Shown: positions 8,325 to 18,208, numbered from the stretch's first letter. The stretch is DNA of 64,000 nucleotides from Alcanivoracaceae bacterium (GCA_016744455.1 JADGEI010000006.1:82668-146667); one strand, 5' to 3'. Notes: generated by a model not told the origin, from the sequence alone. A program made the numbers and translations.

Positions 8325-9773
8325 TCAGTACTTAATGCAAACATTCTTCGGTTCAGTAAAAAACCTTAAGGCTTCCAAGCCGCCTTCGCGGCCAACACCT
8401 GAACTTTTGACGCCACCAAATGGTGTACGTAGGTCACGTAATAACCAGCAATTGACCCATACAATGCCGGCTTCAATATTTTTAGCCATGCGATGGGCTC
8501 GTTTGAGGTCGTTGGTCCAGATACTTGATGCAAGCCCATATTGTGTACCATTGGCTAATTCTAACGCTTCTTGTTCGGTGTCAAACGGCATGAGAGTGCA
8601 AACTGGCCCAAATATTTCTTCTTGATTGGTGCGACAATTATTCCCTAAGTTCTCGATGACTGTTGGTTCGACAAAATAACCGTTTGCACAACGCCCGGCC
8701 ATGTGAAATTGCTTGCCTCCTGTTAATATTCTACCACCTTCTTCTTGAGCTATTTTAATATAAGATAAAACCTTATCCATGTGGTCTTTAGAAACTAAAG
8801 CCCCGTGTTGAGTTTCTTTATCTAAAGGGTCTCCTATTTTGATCTTAGATACTTTTTCCACAAAAGCTTGCCTGAATTTATCATATAGTGTGTGTTCTAT
8901 ATAGATACGTGAGCCGCACAGGCAAATTTGGCCTTGATTAGAAAAAGCTGCACGAACAACTGTGTTAACAGTCTCTTCAAAGTCACAATCAGAAAAAATA
9001 ACCGTAGGATTTTTGCCACCAAGCTCCAAGGAAAGTTTTTTAAACATGCCTGCCGTTGATTGAGTAATGTGCGCTCCTGTTGAGGATCCTCCAGTAAAGC
9101 TAATGGCTTTGATTTTTGGGTGTTTAACTAAAGGAGCTCCAATAGTTGGACCAGTACCATGTAATATATTCAAAACACCTCTTGGTAAACCTGCCTCAAT
9201 ACACAGTTTTGAAAATAAATAACTGGTCATTGGCGTTATTTCAGATGGTTTGGCAATAACCGTATTACCTGATGCCAGTGCCGGTGCTATTTTCCAAGTA
9301 AATAAATACAATGGTAAATTCCAAGGTGAAATACATCCAACAATACCAATAGGGTCACGTAATGTATAATTAATAGCGGTATTTTCCATGCTGTGTGATT
9401 CACTGGAAAACTGAGTACAAGCATGGGCAAAGAAACGGATATTGGCAGCAGAACGATAGGTGTCTACACTTTTAGCTAAGCTTAGTGGCTTGCCATTATC
9501 AATGGCTTCTGCTTTGGCTAATTGGTCGGAGTTGGCATCTATAATATCAGCTAATTTGCACAATATAGCTGCTCTTTGTTCAGCAGAGGTATTGGCCCAA
9601 TCGTCTTTTGCGGACTCTGCTGCATTCACAGCCAATTCTAAATCTATTTTATTAGAATTTGGGATTAAGCTGTAAACTTCTCCTGTTGCTGGAATACTAT
9701 TGTCGATATAGCTACCATTGCTCGGAGTAACTAGTTCACCATTGATATAGTTTTTTATTTTTTGTAAACTCAT
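8325..9773 (-). CDS. Aldehyde dehydrogenase, probable 2-aminomuconate 6-semialdehyde dehydrogenase
   Basis: This NAD(P)-dependent aldehyde dehydrogenase has 482 residues. SFTGGSSTG (225-233) is the cofactor-binding loop. LELGGKNP carries the general base Glu250, and the catalytic cysteine is Cys284 in GQICLCGSRIYIE. EIFGPVCTLMPF and PFGGVKSSGVGREGG near the C terminus are family hallmarks. In a cluster with HAO and ACMSD the expected reaction is oxidation of 2-aminomuconate semialdehyde to 2-aminomuconate (the ALDH8/NbaE role). Its ATG overlaps the preceding SDR stop (ATGA, 9770-9773), so the two are co-translated. Confidence 0.85.
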   Translation of the reverse strand: MSLQKIKNYINGELVTPSNGSYIDNSIPATGEVYSLIPNSNKIDLELAVNAAESAKDDWANTSAEQRAAILCKLADIIDANSDQLAKAEAIDNGKPLSLAKSVDTYRSAANIRFFAHACTQFSSESHSMENTAINYTLRDPIGIVGCISPWNLPLYLFTWKIAPALASGNTVIAKPSEITPMTSYLFSKLCIEAGLPRGVLNILHGTGPTIGAPLVKHPKIKAISFTGGSSTGAHITQSTAGMFKKLSLELGGKNPTVIFSDCDFEETVNTVVRAAFSNQGQICLCGSRIYIEHTLYDKFRQAFVEKVSKIKIGDPLDKETQHGALVSKDHMDKVLSYIKIAQEEGGRILTGGKQFHMAGRCANGYFVEPTVIENLGNNCRTNQEEIFGPVCTLMPFDTEQEALELANGTQYGLASSIWTNDLKRAHRMAKNIEAGIVWVNCWLLRDLRTPFGGVKSSGVGREGGLEALRFFTEPKNVCIKY

Positions 9774-10558
9774 AAACTAGTAGTTCTTCCACCATCAACG
9801 GGTAAATTGATACCTGTGATGTAACTAGCAGCTGGAGATGCTAGGAAACCTACCGCATCAGCAAATTCTTTTGCCTCGCCAAACCTCCGCATGGGAATGA
9901 TTGACTTTTCTTCAGCAGCCATTTCATCAATACTGATGCCTTTTTTGTTTGCTTTGTTTTTAATAATTGCCTCTAAACGTAAGGTATTGGTTGCACCCGG
10001 TAAAACATTATTAACAGTAATGTTAAACTGGCCTAATTCATTGGCCAAAGTTTTTGCCCAATTGGCAACAGCACCGCGCACCGTATTTGAAACGCCCAAA
10101 CCGATTAATGGTTGTTTAACCGATGTTGATATAACATTGATAATGCGGCCATAATGTGCAGCTTTCATGCTTGGTAATACTAGTTTCATTATTTCATGAT
10201 TGACCACTAGGTGTTGATTAAATGCAGCAACAAAGTCTTGACTCTCAGCGATATTGGCAGGGCCCGGTGCTGGTCCACCTGTATTGTTGATAAGAATTTC
10301 AATGAAATTACCCTCATTAATAAAGCTAGCTAATACTTTTTTGACTTGCTCCGGTATTGAAAAATCAGCAATTAATACCTTATGTTCTTGTCCTTGAGAA
10401 GTATCTAATTGCTTTTTTACTTTTTCAAGTGATTGTTGATTGCGAGCAAATAAAACAATATTCGCCCCTTGTTTTGCTAGTTGTATGGCAATAGCTTTCC
10501 CCATGCCTTGAGAAGAGCCGCAAACTAAAGCTAGCTTATTTTTTAGGTTTAAATTCAT
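9770..10558 (-). CDS. SDR-family protein with an altered catalytic site
   Basis: A 262-residue Rossmann protein of the classical SDR family. The nucleotide-binding GSSQGMG lies at 14-20, NNTGG at 91-95 replaces the usual NNAG, and NVISTSV supplies Ser at about 144-146. Where classical members have YxxxK, this one has Ser157-N-T-V-Arg161. I recall a similar SNxxR pattern in a subgroup of SDR proteins, so this may be ancestral rather than damage. The C-terminal TGINLPVDGGRTTSL is intact. It is coupled to the ALDH gene in the kynurenine cluster. The reaction is unknown, and Tyr-Lys-dependent oxidoreductase chemistry should not be assumed. Confidence 0.8.
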   Translation of the reverse strand: MNLNLKNKLALVCGSSQGMGKAIAIQLAKQGANIVLFARNQQSLEKVKKQLDTSQGQEHKVLIADFSIPEQVKKVLASFINEGNFIEILINNTGGPAPGPANIAESQDFVAAFNQHLVVNHEIMKLVLPSMKAAHYGRIINVISTSVKQPLIGLGVSNTVRGAVANWAKTLANELGQFNITVNNVLPGATNTLRLEAIIKNKANKKGISIDEMAAEEKSIIPMRRFGEAKEFADAVGFLASPAASYITGINLPVDGGRTTSL

Positions 10559-10631
10559 TTTTATAAAAATTATTAAGTGAAATGTGATTATACATCAATT
10601 AAAATATTAATCTTCAATAAGGAATAATTTA

Positions 10632-11480
10632 ATGAGTGCAGACGAAAATTATAGAAAGATAGAGAAATCCATCAAAACAAATGTTAGCTTAAAAGACAAT
10701 TATGGTGGTTATTTACGTTTAGACCAAGTTTTATCCGCTCAAGTACCTATGAGCTCACCACCACATCACGATGAAATGTTGTTTATTATTCAACATCAAG
10801 TCTCAGAATTGTGGCTTAAATTAATTATTCACGAAATAAAAGCTGCGATAAAACACATTGAGGCAGAAGAGTTGGATATTGCATCCAAAAAATTTGCTCG
10901 TGTAAAACAAATCCAACGACAATTATTTGAACAATGGGCAGTTTTAGAAACTTTAACGCCTAGTGAGTATGTCCAATTTCGCGATGTTTTTGGTAGTGCA
11001 TCTGGATTTCAGTCCGTTCAATACCGCATGGTTGAATTTTTACTTGGCAATAAAAATAAGAGCATGCTGAAAATGTTCCCTAAAGACAGTGAGTCGCATA
11101 AAGAATTAGAAAATATCTTAAATAGCCCATCTGTATATGATGTTTTTTTAAGTTATTTATTTAAGCAAGGTTATCGTGTTCCCAAAGAATGTATTAACCG
11201 TGACAAAAGCACACCTCATGTCTTTAATGAAGATTTGGTTATAATGTTTACAGCTATTTACCAAGATACCAATAAGCATTGGGATGCTTATGCATTGAGC
11301 GAACAGTTGGTTGATGTCGAACAATCCTTTCAAATGTGGCGTTTCAGACACATGAAAACTGTCGAACGTATTATTGGATTTAAAAAAGGTTCAGGTGGGT
11401 CCAGTGGTGTCTCATTTCTGAAAAAAGCCTTAGATTTAACTTTTTTCCCTGAGTTGTTAGATGTAAGAACGCATTTGTGA
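10632..11480 (+). CDS. kynA: Tryptophan 2,3-dioxygenase
   Basis: This heme enzyme catalyses the first committed step, L-tryptophan + O2 to N-formylkynurenine. FIIQHQVSELWLKL (51-64) contains the distal His55. RDVFGSASGFQS (117-128) is a family signature. The proximal heme ligand is His240 in MWRFRHMKTVERIIG, and GSGGSSGV closes the active site. The 282-residue length is typical of bacterial TDO. The ATG is preceded by AAGGA. It is transcribed divergently from the SDR-ALDH pair across a 73-nt gap, which suggests shared control of the degradative genes. No regulator gene is seen in the island. Confidence 0.95.
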   Translation: MSADENYRKIEKSIKTNVSLKDNYGGYLRLDQVLSAQVPMSSPPHHDEMLFIIQHQVSELWLKLIIHEIKAAIKHIEAEELDIASKKFARVKQIQRQLFEQWAVLETLTPSEYVQFRDVFGSASGFQSVQYRMVEFLLGNKNKSMLKMFPKDSESHKELENILNSPSVYDVFLSYLFKQGYRVPKECINRDKSTPHVFNEDLVIMFTAIYQDTNKHWDAYALSEQLVDVEQSFQMWRFRHMKTVERIIGFKKGSGGSSGVSFLKKALDLTFFPELLDVRTHL

Positions 11481-11635
11481 TCATTTACTAAATTATGTTA
11501 GGAATTTTTCAAATATAGATTGGTTTTGTATAAAATGAGCGAATTATTTATAAATTAACGACTATTTTGAATCAAAATGAAACACCATAAAGCTTAAGTG
11601 GTAGAATTCGAATATATTTATACACAGAGATAACT

Positions 11636-12007
11636 TTGCAAGAATCACAGAAACTACAGGAAGCTACTAAAGATTTACAATCAATCAAGTTAAGAGATAT
11701 CATCATAGAAGCATTAGAAGATGCAAAAGGTGTTGATATAGCTCTTATTGATGTGGCTCATTTAACTGAAATGACTGATTACATGATTATTGTGTCAGGT
11801 ACTTCCAATCGTCATATCCAAACTTTGGCCGAATCTGCTTATAAAAAAGCACAAGAACAGGGATTTGATAAATCTGGTGTAGAAGGATTGGGCAAATCTG
11901 AATGGGTTGTAGTTGATTTTTCTGATGTGGTTTTACATGTCATGTCTCCAACTGCTCGGGCGCACTACAATATAGAAGGACTCTGGGAAATCGCTACTGA
12001 AAAATGA
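11636..12007 (+). CDS. rsfS: Ribosomal silencing factor RsfS
   Basis: RsfS binds ribosomal protein uL14 and blocks subunit joining in stationary phase or starvation. The 123-residue protein contains DIALIDVAHLTEMTDYMIIVSG followed by TSNRHIQTLAE and WVVVDFSDVVLHVM, all conserved in the family. No ATG lies early enough to include the conserved start of the domain, so a TTG start (11636) is assigned, with AGAGA a few bases upstream. The stop overlaps the rlmH ATG by 4 nt. The rsfS-rlmH pairing is widely conserved. Confidence 0.92.
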   Translation: MQESQKLQEATKDLQSIKLRDIIIEALEDAKGVDIALIDVAHLTEMTDYMIIVSGTSNRHIQTLAESAYKKAQEQGFDKSGVEGLGKSEWVVVDFSDVVLHVMSPTARAHYNIEGLWEIATEK

Positions 12008-12474
12008 AAATCCGACTACTTGCAGTTGGACATAAAATGCCTAAATGGGTTCAAGATACCTTCAACGATTACAATCAGCGATTGCAAAAAAATCAACAAA
12101 TAGAATTGATTGAAATTGCACCTATTCATCGTAGTAAAACCATAAGTATTGAAAAGGCAAAACAACAGGAAGGGCAATTAATCCTTTCTGCACTCAAACC
12201 AGGTGAAAAAATCCTTGTTTTGGATGAAAAAGGTAAAGCCTTATCAACAAAGTTTTTGGCTCAGTCAATTAAAAACTGGCAAATGGATGGTGATAATGTT
12301 GCCATAGTTATTGGTGGAGCGGATGGCGTTTCTGTTGAAGTCAAACAAAGGGCACAAATAACTTGGTCTTTAAGTTTGTTAACCTTTCCTCACCCATTGG
12401 TAAGAGTGATTTTAATAGAGCAAATTTACCGTGCCTTTAGTATAATAGCAAATCACCCTTATCATCGAGAATAA
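12004..12474 (+). CDS. rlmH: 23S rRNA (pseudouridine1915-N3)-methyltransferase RlmH
   Basis: RlmH is a SPOUT-class methyltransferase that modifies pseudouridine 1915 in helix 69 of 23S rRNA, using SAM. The 156-residue length is exactly typical. The SPOUT knot is seen in ILVLDEKGKALST, then VAIVIGGADGVS, and the C-terminal LSLLTFPHPLVRVILIEQIYRA-type segment (read here in two parts) with YHRE at the end. It overlaps rsfS by ATGA and is followed one base later by maf. Confidence 0.96.
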   Translation: MKIRLLAVGHKMPKWVQDTFNDYNQRLQKNQQIELIEIAPIHRSKTISIEKAKQQEGQLILSALKPGEKILVLDEKGKALSTKFLAQSIKNWQMDGDNVAIVIGGADGVSVEVKQRAQITWSLSLLTFPHPLVRVILIEQIYRAFSIIANHPYHRE

Positions 12475-12475
12475 A

Positions 12476-13027
12476 ATGATTGAGTTAATTCTCGCATCAC
12501 AATCGCCTAGGCGTAAGCAACTTTTAAAACAAATTGGTATCGAACCATTATGCCAACCTGTTGATATTGATGAAAGCTTGAATAAAGGGGAGCACCCTCT
12601 GGAATATTGCCAAAGATTAGCAGATGAAAAAGCTAATGCTGCTTGGAAAAAAACAAATAAAAATATTGCCGTATTGGGTTCTGATACTATTGTTGTGTTA
12701 AATAATGAAACATTAGGAAAACCCAAAGATAGAAATGATGCTATCTCTATGCTTATCAAATTATCAGGCACAACACATCAAGTGATTACTGCAGTTACGG
12801 TACTATCTCCAAAAGGTAAAAAATCCAACCATTCAATCAGTCATGTTTCATTTGCTAATTTAACTGAAAGTGAGATAATGACATATGTCGATAGTCAAGA
12901 ACCAATGGACAAGGCAGGTAGTTATGGTATTCAGGGTTATGCAGCTCGTTGGATTAAATCCATTTCTGGTAGTTATTCAGGAATTATGGGGTTGCCATTA
13001 TATGAAACAGCGGAATTATTAAAATGA
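12476..13027 (+). CDS. maf: Maf-family nucleoside triphosphate pyrophosphatase
   Basis: Maf proteins hydrolyse non-canonical or canonical NTPs (dTTP/UTP or m7GTP types) to monophosphates as a house-cleaning activity and influence septum formation when overproduced. ILASQSPRRKQLLKQIG at the N terminus is the family signature. GSDTIVVLNNETLGKP carries the catalytic Asp, and DKAGSYGIQGYAARWIKSISGSYSGIMGLPL completes the fold (given here as landmarks). The 183-residue length is normal. The stop overlaps the rng ATG by 4 nt, keeping the conserved maf-rng order. Confidence 0.93.
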   Translation: MIELILASQSPRRKQLLKQIGIEPLCQPVDIDESLNKGEHPLEYCQRLADEKANAAWKKTNKNIAVLGSDTIVVLNNETLGKPKDRNDAISMLIKLSGTTHQVITAVTVLSPKGKKSNHSISHVSFANLTESEIMTYVDSQEPMDKAGSYGIQGYAARWIKSISGSYSGIMGLPLYETAELLK

Positions 13028-14520
13028 GTGAAGAAATATTAATAAATTCAACTCCTAATGAAACTAGAGTTGCATTGGTTGAAAGTGGGATGTTGCAAGA
13101 AATATTGATTGAACGGAATATTAAGTCATCAAATATTGGCAATATCTATATTGGCCGAGTTGAAAAAGTTCTACCTGGTTTGCAGGCTGCTTTTGTTGAT
13201 ATTGGTTTAAACCGAGCAGCATTTATGCATATTAGTGACGTTTGTTCCATGCAAAAACTTGTGCGCCTTGAGGGGCAAGGTAGTGACGAACTTGAAGCAG
13301 AACCAAAATATCAATCCATTTCCAAAATGGTACATGAAGGCCAAAAAATAATAGTCCAAGTCTATAAAGATGCATTTGGCTCCAAAGGTGCGCGCGTCAC
13401 CTGTAAACTGAGTATACCAAGTCGATTTTTAGTTTTACTTCCTAATGAACCAGAGATCTGTAATTTGTCTATAAGAATCACGGATGAAAAGGAAAGAGAA
13501 AGATTGATAGACAACCTGGAGAATATACAAAAACAGTGTTATCAACATGGTTTGATTGCAAGAACTAATGCTGAAAATAGCAGTTTAGATGAATTGGAAC
13601 GTGACTTTAATTTCCTTCATAAATTATGGACTAAAGTCGAGTTGAGAATTAAGTATGGTAAGTTTAAACAACTAGTTTACCAAGAGTTTAATTTACCTAG
13701 AAGAACTGTAAGAGACTATATTTCATCTGAAATCCATACAATTCGTACCGATTCGTTTGAAGTATATATCAAACTACAAAAATTTATTAATGATTTTGTT
13801 CCAGAATGGGAAGGCCAGTTAAAATTTTACAAAGGTGCAAGGCCTATATTTGATTTCCACAGTATTGATGAAGAAATAAGTCGTGCATTAAAAAAATTTG
13901 TACCATTAAAATCTGGAGGGAACCTGGTTATAGACCAAAATGAAGCAATGACAACAATAGATGTTAATACTGGAAAATTTGTTGGCTTTAAAAATCAAGA
14001 AGAAACAATCTTCCGAACTAACCTTGAAGCCGCTCAAATTATTGCAAAGCAATTACGTTTACGGAATATAGGCGGGATTATCATAGCAGACTTTATTGAT
14101 ATGGATGAAATAGAACATCGCCAACAAGTACTTATTACCTTAGAGAACAATTTAGGGAAAGACCCAACAAGGACCTATGTACATGGGATAACTCAGTTAG
14201 GATTGGTTGAAATCACCCGTAAGAGAACCACAAAAAATTTACAACAAATGTTAACAGAAAAATGTAAGGATTGTGATGGATTAGGTATTATTAAAACAGT
14301 TGAGTCCGTTTGTTTTGAACTGTTTAGAGAAATAATAAGAACCGTTCGACAATTTCAAACAGGGCAGATAATGGTACTTGCATCGACGTTGTTAGTTGAT
14401 TATATTTATGATGAGCAAACAGATTCTTTAGCAGAGCTTGAAGAAGAGCTTGGTAAAAGAATAACCTTACAACCAGAAAGTTCATATTCTCAAGAACAAT
14501 ACGATGTAGTTATTTTATAA
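13024..14520 (+). CDS. rng: Ribonuclease G
   Basis: RNase G is the shorter relative of RNase E and processes the 5' end of 16S rRNA and some mRNAs. The protein has 498 residues, with an S1 RNA-binding region at about 35-130 (NIYIGRVEKVLPGLQAAFVDIG area). The DNase-I-like catalytic domain holds TIDVNTGKFVG and IIIADFIDMDEIEHR, carrying the metal-binding Asp residues. The C-terminal CKDCDGLGII is the zinc-link CxxC. It lacks the long disordered scaffold of RNase E. A single base separates it from yhdP. Confidence 0.95.
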   Translation: MSEEILINSTPNETRVALVESGMLQEILIERNIKSSNIGNIYIGRVEKVLPGLQAAFVDIGLNRAAFMHISDVCSMQKLVRLEGQGSDELEAEPKYQSISKMVHEGQKIIVQVYKDAFGSKGARVTCKLSIPSRFLVLLPNEPEICNLSIRITDEKERERLIDNLENIQKQCYQHGLIARTNAENSSLDELERDFNFLHKLWTKVELRIKYGKFKQLVYQEFNLPRRTVRDYISSEIHTIRTDSFEVYIKLQKFINDFVPEWEGQLKFYKGARPIFDFHSIDEEISRALKKFVPLKSGGNLVIDQNEAMTTIDVNTGKFVGFKNQEETIFRTNLEAAQIIAKQLRLRNIGGIIIADFIDMDEIEHRQQVLITLENNLGKDPTRTYVHGITQLGLVEITRKRTTKNLQQMLTEKCKDCDGLGIIKTVESVCFELFREIIRTVRQFQTGQIMVLASTLLVDYIYDEQTDSLAELEEELGKRITLQPESSYSQEQYDVVIL

Positions 14521-14521
14521 A

Positions 14522-17500
14522 ATGACAAAAACGGCACAACATTCATTTCTCTTTAGGCTTTGGATAAAGTTTCGGGGATTGTTGGCTATTTTAATTGTTT
14601 TATTTGGCGTCATTGTTGGTTTAATATCGTTAATCTTACCAAATGAAGAATTGTACAAAGACTATGTGGTTGAGTTTCTTAGTAAGCAATGGCAGAAAAA
14701 AGTTGAAATTCAACGTATTTCGGGAAAATGGAAGGGGTTTGGCCCCAAATTTATCATTGATGGGTTAACGATTAAGGGTGATGATGAGGTTGTTGTTCAA
14801 CAGGCAACATTAAATATTAATGTATTTAAGTACTTTATTCCTAAAGGAGCGACAGGTATCAGTTTAGGAGTGAGTGATGTTGAAGTTGATTTTGAGCGAA
14901 AATCAACAGGTAAAATAGTTCTTAAAAATAAAAATTCAAAAAAACAAAGCTTTTCAAAAAACCTTGAGAAACTTTTATCATCTGGTTCAATTTCTGTAAA
15001 TAATCTTACGCTTAATTTGAATGACTCTTTGAGTCAAACACAACACCATATCTCCTCCAAAATCATGGTTCAACAAAATGATGAGAGCAGAGCTTTTGTT
15101 TTAGAAGTTGATTCAAAAGATTTAGCAGAAAAAATCGTATTTAAATCAATTACCTCCAAACAATATGATTTTATGCAACAAGCTAACTGGTATATCGAAG
15201 CAGATAACTTGTCATTATTCAATTTGAAAAAACTGATAAACAATGACTACATTCCTAATGCATTTGTTGATATAAATGTTTGGGCTGATACCAAAAATGG
15301 TAATATTTCAAAGTTGATTGCACAAGGAAACCTTAAAAATAAACTTTTTACTGATGATGCTGATATTACCGGGTTTGCAGAATTAATCTATAAGGGTGAA
15401 AAACGTAATTGGAATGCTGTTTTAAACATTAAAGACATTGAAACCAACACTTTTTCTCAAGATGAAGTAACTATTCATCTATCTCGTCACAATGATACTA
15501 TAAAGCTAAAGGCAGACACTTTAGACATACCTTTGCTTAAATCATTTACAGAAATTTTAGGTATAGCCAATAAGGATTTTTATAACCTTGATTTAAAAGG
15601 AAAACTCAGTAATGTTGTCATTGAATACGACGTAAAATTACGAAGGATTATCGTAGCGGACCTCCAGTTTCAGGAACTTGACTACACTTCTGATGACGTG
15701 AATTTAACTAATCTAGATGGAGAGATTGGTTTTCACAATGAACAAATAAGATTGTTAGTAGATTCAATTAATGGTTCGGCAGTAATACCAGCTATTATGC
15801 GAGGAAAAATAGAATGGAAGGATTTACTGTTAACAGCACAAACATCAATGCATGATGAGGACTTAGATGTAAAAATCAATTCTCTTTGGTGTGACTGTAA
15901 TGACTTTACAATCGATGGTGCTGCACGAATAGGTTATGACGAAGGATTGTTATTGGATTTAACATTTGCGATATATAATGCTAAAGTTGATCAGCTCTAT
16001 AAATATTGGCCAAGTGTTGTTTGGAAGCCTAAAGTTTTGGATTTCTTAGATAAATCATTAGTCTCTGGAGTGGTAAAAAGGGGAATGATCATCTATCATG
16101 GTTTTAAAAGCGAATACCCGTTTCTTGGAAATGAAGGGGTGTTTTTGACCCAGTCAAGTTTACAATCTGCGACAGTTAAATACCATAAAGACTGGCCAGC
16201 TATTAATGATTTCAAAGCCTTGGTCTCTACCATTAACACGAGTCTTTTTGTAGATTCAAAACAAGGTAAGGTGTTAGGTGCAGAAATTAACAATGTTAAA
16301 GCTGTTATCAACAACTTTAAAAAACCCTTTTTAAGTTTAACAGCTTATTCACAAGGCCGTGACAATTTTTTGCTCGATATATTGAAGAAGTCGCCTCTCA
16401 AAAAAGGACTTGAAATACTTAAACAAGACATTTCTTTAACTGGATTTCAAAAAGTTAAACTAAATTTAGATTTTCCATTAAATAAACCAAACGTAAAAGT
16501 AGATCTCAAAGGTGATGTAAGGTTTTATGATACCGATTTTACTATGGGTAGATTTCAATTAAATCAATTAAACGGTGTATTAGATTTTCAAGATTTTTCA
16601 TTAAAGCTTAATAACATTAAATCTAAGTTTCTTAATAAAAATGTAACCGTATCAGGTGCGATAATCAATCATCCTGATAGAAAAACGTCTATTGATGTTC
16701 GTATTAAAGGTGATTATGATATTATCGATTTTGAACCTCTTCTTGGTATTGAATTACCAGCATTTGGTAACTCTACTTGGGATTTTGAAATCTCCAATGT
16801 GGGTTCTTCTGATGATACTAAGTTTCAAGCATTTTCTAACCTAAAGGGTACACATCTAAATATACCAGAACCCTTTGCAAAGCCTATGGAGAAGCAAACG
16901 CCTTTTACAATTTCCTGTGTTTTACCATGTATAAATAGTAACTGGGATATGAACTATGATAATAAGTTAACTACAAAATTTCAATTTAACAATGAGTCAA
17001 ATGAATTTCAATTGAATAAACTCGTTTTTGACCATTCGGATAAAGATTTTGGAGGTCAAATAGATGTCCTAGATGTTGATAAATGGATTAGCATATTAGC
17101 GAAAAACCACACAGTAAGTGATAAAAACAGTCTTCCTTTTAAACAAATGTCTTTGCACATTAATACCTTAATATTTATGGCAAGAGAGTTAAAAGATGTA
17201 GAGTTGAATGTTGAAAAAAGCAAAGATGGAATAGAACTATCATTAATAGCTGACGATATAAAAGGCAGTGTAACAATTGCTAATAAACTTGCTAGGAAAG
17301 GTGTTATTGTCCAACTTGAAAAACTTCATTGGCAGGCTCCAGATATTGATAAAGTCCAGCAATCCAGTTCCCAAGTAACGAATAATTACCCACCATTACA
17401 TATTTGGATAGGCGATTTTGTTTATGATGGAATTCCTTTAGGAGAAGCAAGTATTGAGGTGCGCCCGATTGCTAATGGTGTCAGAATTGAGAAGTTTGTT

Positions 17501-18208
17501 ACTGCATCAGAGTTGCTCACACTAAACATTAATGGTTCTTGGGATCGCAACCAAGGGAAAAATGGTTTATCTCAATTTAATATTATTATGACATCAAAGG
17601 ATATTGCGAAATTTTTAGTTAACTTAGGGTTTCAAGCTCCAATTAGTAAAGCGGACACACTAGTTAATATGCAAGCTCAATGGAATGACTTTCCGAGCCA
17701 GTTTGAAATTAAAAATATAAGTGGAAAAATGCGCATAGAAATTGGGCAAGGTGATGTTGTTGATGCCAATCCAGGCATGGGACGGGTTTTGGGATTGTTT
17801 AGCTTAACAAATTTACCAAGAAGGTTGATTTTAGATTTTCGTGATGTTGTAGGAAAAGGCTTGCACTTTAGTTCTATGCAAGGGGACTTTGTACTGGATA
17901 ACGGAGATGCTTTCACTAAGTCTTTTAATATCGATTCATCGAGTGCTAAAATAATCATTTCCGGGAAAACTGGGTTGTCAAATCAAGATTATGATCAAAT
18001 AATAACGGTAGAACCTCGTGTAGGAAGAGTTCTGCCAACTATTGGTGCTATTGCTGGTGGTGCTGTTGGTGCCGCTGCAGGGTTTTTTGTTCAAGGTATT
18101 TTCCATAAAGGATTGAAAGATGTTGGAAAGATAATATATAAAGTGACTGGTAGTTGGGATAACCCTGTAATTGAAGTATTGGAGACAAAGAAGTTAAATG
18201 AAAAATAA
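14522..18208 (+). CDS. yhdP: YhdP-family AsmA-like envelope protein
   Basis: A 1228-residue envelope protein with one N-terminal membrane anchor (about 15-40, LLAILIVLFGVIVGLISL), then a very long beta-rich periplasmic region. It belongs to the AsmA-like/repeating beta-groove family that, with TamB and YdbH, moves phospholipid between inner and outer membranes. The C-terminal part shows the YhdP hallmark region from VDANPGMGRVLGLFSLTNLPRR onward (landmark at about residues 1080-1100), followed by a glycine/alanine-rich segment (GAIAGGAVGAAAGFF). Length is similar to E. coli YhdP (about 1266). It lies directly after rng, as in many gammaproteobacteria. Confidence 0.92.
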   Translation: MTKTAQHSFLFRLWIKFRGLLAILIVLFGVIVGLISLILPNEELYKDYVVEFLSKQWQKKVEIQRISGKWKGFGPKFIIDGLTIKGDDEVVVQQATLNINVFKYFIPKGATGISLGVSDVEVDFERKSTGKIVLKNKNSKKQSFSKNLEKLLSSGSISVNNLTLNLNDSLSQTQHHISSKIMVQQNDESRAFVLEVDSKDLAEKIVFKSITSKQYDFMQQANWYIEADNLSLFNLKKLINNDYIPNAFVDINVWADTKNGNISKLIAQGNLKNKLFTDDADITGFAELIYKGEKRNWNAVLNIKDIETNTFSQDEVTIHLSRHNDTIKLKADTLDIPLLKSFTEILGIANKDFYNLDLKGKLSNVVIEYDVKLRRIIVADLQFQELDYTSDDVNLTNLDGEIGFHNEQIRLLVDSINGSAVIPAIMRGKIEWKDLLLTAQTSMHDEDLDVKINSLWCDCNDFTIDGAARIGYDEGLLLDLTFAIYNAKVDQLYKYWPSVVWKPKVLDFLDKSLVSGVVKRGMIIYHGFKSEYPFLGNEGVFLTQSSLQSATVKYHKDWPAINDFKALVSTINTSLFVDSKQGKVLGAEINNVKAVINNFKKPFLSLTAYSQGRDNFLLDILKKSPLKKGLEILKQDISLTGFQKVKLNLDFPLNKPNVKVDLKGDVRFYDTDFTMGRFQLNQLNGVLDFQDFSLKLNNIKSKFLNKNVTVSGAIINHPDRKTSIDVRIKGDYDIIDFEPLLGIELPAFGNSTWDFEISNVGSSDDTKFQAFSNLKGTHLNIPEPFAKPMEKQTPFTISCVLPCINSNWDMNYDNKLTTKFQFNNESNEFQLNKLVFDHSDKDFGGQIDVLDVDKWISILAKNHTVSDKNSLPFKQMSLHINTLIFMARELKDVELNVEKSKDGIELSLIADDIKGSVTIANKLARKGVIVQLEKLHWQAPDIDKVQQSSSQVTNNYPPLHIWIGDFVYDGIPLGEASIEVRPIANGVRIEKFVTASELLTLNINGSWDRNQGKNGLSQFNIIMTSKDIAKFLVNLGFQAPISKADTLVNMQAQWNDFPSQFEIKNISGKMRIEIGQGDVVDANPGMGRVLGLFSLTNLPRRLILDFRDVVGKGLHFSSMQGDFVLDNGDAFTKSFNIDSSSAKIIISGKTGLSNQDYDQIITVEPRVGRVLPTIGAIAGGAVGAAAGFFVQGIFHKGLKDVGKIIYKVTGSWDNPVIEVLETKKLNEK

